A stretch of 64,000 nucleotides of DNA from Planctomycetaceae bacterium. Its GTDB lineage: Bacteria > Planctomycetota > Planctomycetia > Planctomycetales > Planctomycetaceae. Position 1 is the first letter of the stretch. Every line of letters begins with the position of its first letter. Positions 62,201 to 64,000 of this stretch are shown piece after piece. The notes under the pieces were generated by a model. That model searched no databases and was not told the origin of the DNA. It was given only the letters and a program-made list of their open reading frames with translations. Location: NCBI GenBank assembly GCA_002726205.1, contig PBSL01000009.1, positions 51,919 through 115,918 of the forward strand, written 5' to 3'. Made by a program: the position numbers and the translations under genes.

Positions 62201-62635
62201 GCCGACTGGATTGCCGTGATCCGGCTCGCCGGTCGAAAACCCTCGCTGTTCTTTGTTGGCAACGCTGAGCGGGCCCGGGCAGCAGCTGGAGATCACGCCC
62301 GGGCGGTCGCAATCATCAAGCGGTTTCAGCAGGGGCCGGCAGGCCGGAACCCGAGCTTTCTGCTGCATGTTGCCTGCGTCTGCTCGCTCTCATCACGTTC
62401 CGCTCTCGCTGACCGCCAACTCGACGAACCGGCACGAAAGAAACTGGCCGAACGCTATGCTGCTGATGCGGTTGCTGTACTCGGGAAAGCACACCAGGCC
62501 GGTGCGTTTCGGTTTCCGCAGCTGCGGGCACTATTGAAGACCGAACCGGATCTCGGCCCGCTGCGGATGCGAAAGGACTTTCAGGACCTGGTCAAGGATG
62601 TCGAGAAGACACCGCTGAAAAAGCAATCCGCCTGA
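59219..62635 (+). CDS. Transmembrane Ser/Thr protein kinase with coiled coil and TPR-like C-terminus
   Basis: Protein of 1138 residues. ATG 59219 begins the conserved planctomycete N-terminal domain (MSTDQNLLFGVIALQMDLLD and on, to about 110). The kinase domain spans about 124-475: glycine loop GEGGVGQ, K152 (ALKEL), E171, HRDLKTEN with D257, DWG at 275-277 in place of DFG, and GTPAYMSPEQA at 373-383. About 90 residues of low-complexity, Pro/Asp-rich sequence are inserted between DWG and GTPAY. A membrane helix lies at 499-519, a coiled coil (QRQEAERQRDAA and on) at about 533-600, and TPR-like repeats (DAAQRVLERGVEVFAALAAD) to the end, presumably outside the cytoplasm. It likely links an external signal to intracellular phosphorylation. 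Confidence 0.93.
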   Translation: MSTDQNLLFGVIALQMDLLDAGRFARACTFWSADKSKSLGDVLVERGWIAPRDREEVDQMLSRRLEKFGGDARAGLVASVSPDVTSVLAEVKDEAIRKSLEGMCGDLELVNTVTTDVDQRDRYLLTRLHGEGGVGQVWVARDTELGREVALKELRNERVDSQAVRSRFIREAKITGQLQHPGIVPVYEFSINEEDDRPYYTMKLVSGRTLRDVVAQYHSRRSDGQAEPMELVRLLNHFVAICHAVDYAHDRGVIHRDLKTENVMVGDFGETVVLDWGLARTQDETGPATTGDAGLAGTSIDGQPADDADVPTDPPVRSASPPPVDAGAYGATVLEDVSSPKIRLPGTAVDTLNRGLAGSEADVHQTMAGQILGTPAYMSPEQAEGRIDEMDHRTDVYGLGAILYEILTGRPPFTGEKTLEVLEAVLHQQPQRPRDVIVGVPLPLDAICRRALEKNPADRYKSARELASDVERFLADESVSVLKDSVTVRLMRWARQHRTLVATSAVLLVAVLAGLGIVAGVQQRANVKLTAANFETEKQRQEAERQRDAARTNAVEAERQRVQAERNAEETERQRQIAEAHFRKARDVVNRYLTQVSESRLLNVPGLQPLRRDLLELAMRYHEDFVTGSTDDARLQRELGESLLRMGFLRSEIEQPARAIPEYLKAEKILKSLVEANPDDHRSRGDLLEAHYELGRLYGESGKTTAAADQLKLAISTATELIEAEPGVAEWRNQLARTWRQLGQQLLSGRENATALTALDKAVVIHRELAAELPSEIGLQKELAETLTVSGVAQRRLKLYELAHQSLADAKTALEIIIKQAPDNPDYRQQLSSAQSSLALVLKNEGRQREALDEMAAAALLTGQLVRDNPQVVRFRTDEGIVSMSYGAMLREAGQLDAAQRVLERGVEVFAALAADEPDVPFHITSQAQCLTNLGNVLAQAGKNVEAVVLFGESIDLFGRLQKKQIATAGPNLQLVLRRRAVVLRTLKRDREALADWIAVIRLAGRKPSLFFVGNAERARAAAGDHARAVAIIKRFQQGPAGRNPSFLLHVACVCSLSSRSALADRQLDEPARKKLAERYAADAVAVLGKAHQAGAFRFPQLRALLKTEPDLGPLRMRKDFQDLVKDVEKTPLKKQSA

Positions 62636-62650
62636 ACCATTCGTCGCGTC

Positions 62651-63877
62651 TCACCCACAGGACTTGTCGATTCCCCGGGGTTCGGGCATCGCGTCGGTGA
62701 TGATCTTCCAGCTGGCCCCGTTCTCGCGCATCGGCTTGAAGTTGCGAGGCTTGTAGGCGAACTGGAGTTGAGGCGTTTCGAGTGGTCGTCCGGACTGTTC
62801 GGCCGCGTGCATCATCGCGTCGGTCAGGCCACTTGTCAGCAGGGTGCGTTCGACGGGGTAGGGTGAGCGGCCGTTCTGGAAATGGTCCTGGATCGAGTGG
62901 ACCAGGGCCTTGAACAGGTTGCGATTTCGCCAGGGGCCGACGTGGAGTGCCGTGGCCCGCGGTCGGCGTTCTCCGACCAGCCGGCAGGCGAAGTTCCAGC
63001 GCATGTCGCACTTGCCGATGTTGAGCATGGTCGCCTTCAGCCCGTCGGTGTACTCGATCAGCAGCCCGTCGGAGGTGACCGGTGGCTCGCCGGGAACCTG
63101 CTCGACCGACGGACCCTGCCTTCCCAATTCAGCTCTCATCGCCGCGCGGGCCAGGTCCAGCGACCAGCGTCCCTTGCGGGCGGCGTTCCAGAGTTGACGG
63201 CCGCGGAGGTACTCGACCCGGGCGACTCCCGTTTCACCCCCCTGCCGGCTTTCGACAAACGACTGCAGGACCTCGAAGGCGTGGAAACCGTAGGCTTCCA
63301 GGGGACCCCCGTGGATCGAGACCGCCTCGGCGATCCGGGACCCCCGGGGCAATTCGATGGGTGGTCGTCGCTGGGCCAGCGGGCAGGAACTGCCGGCCAT
63401 CAGTGGAATAGCAAGCTGGTTGGCCCTGTCGTACATCTGCTGGGCCCAGTCAAACCGGTAGCTCAGGTGCTTGTCATTGAAGACCGGTACCGCGCGGCCG
63501 GCGTCGTCGATCACGTCGGCGATTTCGTCGAAGAACCGCTTCCGCGGGTACCGCTTTTGACCAAGCCGGTTGAAACTGTAGGTGCCATGCTCGCCGATCG
63601 AGAGGACCGCGTCGACGGCCAGTCGCCGACCGCCGCGGCACAGCGCCTTGCGGATCGACGGGTAGATCTTGATCCCGTAGTCCCGGGCGACACCGCGGGC
63701 CATGTCGACCTTGGGGAACTGGTCGACGTACATCGAGACCACCCGGAACGTCTTTCGCGGATCGACGACGCGGCCGCGGAAGAGGTAGGGTTCGAGGAAA
63801 TTCTCGAGGATCACGTTGGCGTGCGACCGGTGGCGGAAGCACGTCAGGATCGCAGCGACCGTCTGGCGGGCGGGCAT
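62651..63877 (-). CDS. Conserved protein of unknown function with Rossmann-like N-terminus
   Basis: Protein of 408 residues. The N-terminal half resembles the NAD-binding half of Gfo/Idh proteins in layout: RVVSMYVDQFPKVDMARGVA, an acid-strand LAVDAVLSIGEHGTY, then VPVFNDKHLSYRFDW. Later elements, MAGSSCP, GGPLEAYGFHAFEVLQSFVE and RQGGETGV, are, from memory, shared with a family of uncharacterised bacterial proteins common in planctomycetes and acidobacteria. No glycine-rich GxGxxG is seen, so NAD binding is uncertain. ATG 63877 has no clear Shine-Dalgarno sequence. There is no membrane segment or signal peptide. Function unknown. Confidence 0.75.
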   Translation of the reverse strand: MPARQTVAAILTCFRHRSHANVILENFLEPYLFRGRVVDPRKTFRVVSMYVDQFPKVDMARGVARDYGIKIYPSIRKALCRGGRRLAVDAVLSIGEHGTYSFNRLGQKRYPRKRFFDEIADVIDDAGRAVPVFNDKHLSYRFDWAQQMYDRANQLAIPLMAGSSCPLAQRRPPIELPRGSRIAEAVSIHGGPLEAYGFHAFEVLQSFVESRQGGETGVARVEYLRGRQLWNAARKGRWSLDLARAAMRAELGRQGPSVEQVPGEPPVTSDGLLIEYTDGLKATMLNIGKCDMRWNFACRLVGERRPRATALHVGPWRNRNLFKALVHSIQDHFQNGRSPYPVERTLLTSGLTDAMMHAAEQSGRPLETPQLQFAYKPRNFKPMRENGASWKIITDAMPEPRGIDKSCG

Positions 63878-63916
63878 GGTGCGGGGTCTGTCAGAGACGT
63901 CAGAAGCCGATGACCG

Positions 63917-64000
63917 TTATGAACCCGGTTTCCCAGCCGCGGACTTTTTCTTCGCGGACGGCTTGGCAGCGGGTTTTTTGGCAGCGGGTTTTTTGGCAGC
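63917..64000 (-). CDS. C-terminal tail of an Ala-Lys-Pro-rich protein, cut by window edge
   Basis: The last 27 codons of a minus-strand gene end here with TAA at 63917-63919. They encode two copies of AAKKP, then AAKPSAKKKSAAGKPGS. Such histone H1-like tails are found on DNA-binding and other proteins of planctomycetes. The body of the gene lies beyond the window, so the main domain is unknown. Confidence 0.7.
   Translation of the reverse strand, partial: AAKKPAAKKPAAKPSAKKKSAAGKPGS

Noticed and set aside
60728..62368. 546-codon minus-strand open frame
   Set aside because: Antisense to the kinase gene coiled-coil and TPR-like part; a shadow of regular codon use.
63945..64000. T-rich hairpin-like repeats at the right edge considered as a terminator
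   Set aside because: The repeats encode AAKKP units in an open frame ending at 63917 and are better explained as the tail of a gene.

Overview
The window looks like a gene-dense (about 90 percent coding), GC-rich stretch of a planctomycete chromosome (Planctomycetota). The main evidence is three copies of the lineage-typical cassette of a cytochrome-like DUF1549/DUF1553 protein followed by a Tat-exported DUF1501 protein. Supporting evidence is an FG-GAP/ASPIC-UnbV protein, PQQ-type propellers, a very large secreted protein, a planctomycete-style Ser/Thr kinase and an AAKKP-type tail at the right edge. No rRNA, tRNA, CRISPR array, prophage or insertion sequence was seen, and no gene-free gap exceeds 300 bases.

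Left part (1-17.9 kb): the end of a YfhO-like membrane protein, then DUF1549/1553 + DUF1501 cassette 1 (1535-5791). A decayed C-terminal DUF1501 remnant on the minus strand (about 5804-6127) follows, then an SDR oxidoreductase, cassette 2 (7114-11246) and a 2131-residue secreted protein (11488-17883).

Middle (17.9-38.7 kb): a tightly coupled five-gene minus-strand operon (21614 down to 17909) encodes a polytopic membrane protein with Cys/His motifs, a NosL-like protein, a small four-cysteine anchored protein, a MacB/FtsX-type permease and its ATPase. It is the best candidate here for a little-described system, plausibly metal (copper) trafficking in the envelope. Next come a lipoprotein, a GT-C-type glycosyltransferase-like protein, an FG-GAP/UnbV protein and two paralogous anchored metallo-beta-lactamase-fold proteins on either side of an oppositely oriented WD40 protein. 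In both paralogs the C-terminal half reads as a second MBL domain that has lost its metal ligands. A Nudix hydrolase, cassette 3 (32458-35422, with a consensus-like promoter), a 2-isopropylmalate synthase without the regulatory domain and a thioredoxin-fold protein with Ca-binding-like repeats complete this part.

Right part (38.8-64 kb): two PQQ-like propeller proteins and an exported protein with a hexanucleotide repeat in its signal peptide. A sugar-acid catabolism region (41.7-50.1 kb) holds a galactonate-dehydratase-like enolase-superfamily enzyme, three Gfo/Idh/MocA-type proteins (one degenerate), a DapA-family lyase and two MFS carriers, one carrying EF-hand-like loops. Then come an alpha/beta hydrolase, a DUF4091 protein, a coupled unit of a 39-codon ORF, a 3-hydroxyacyl-CoA dehydrogenase and a PLP decarboxylase, an M20 amidohydrolase, a cupin, a large kinase with TPR-like C-terminus and a conserved protein of unknown function.

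All calls come from reading the sequence and remembered family motifs; no search was run. Starts were chosen from signal peptides, conserved N-termini and Shine-Dalgarno-like sequences, and several use GTG or TTG.
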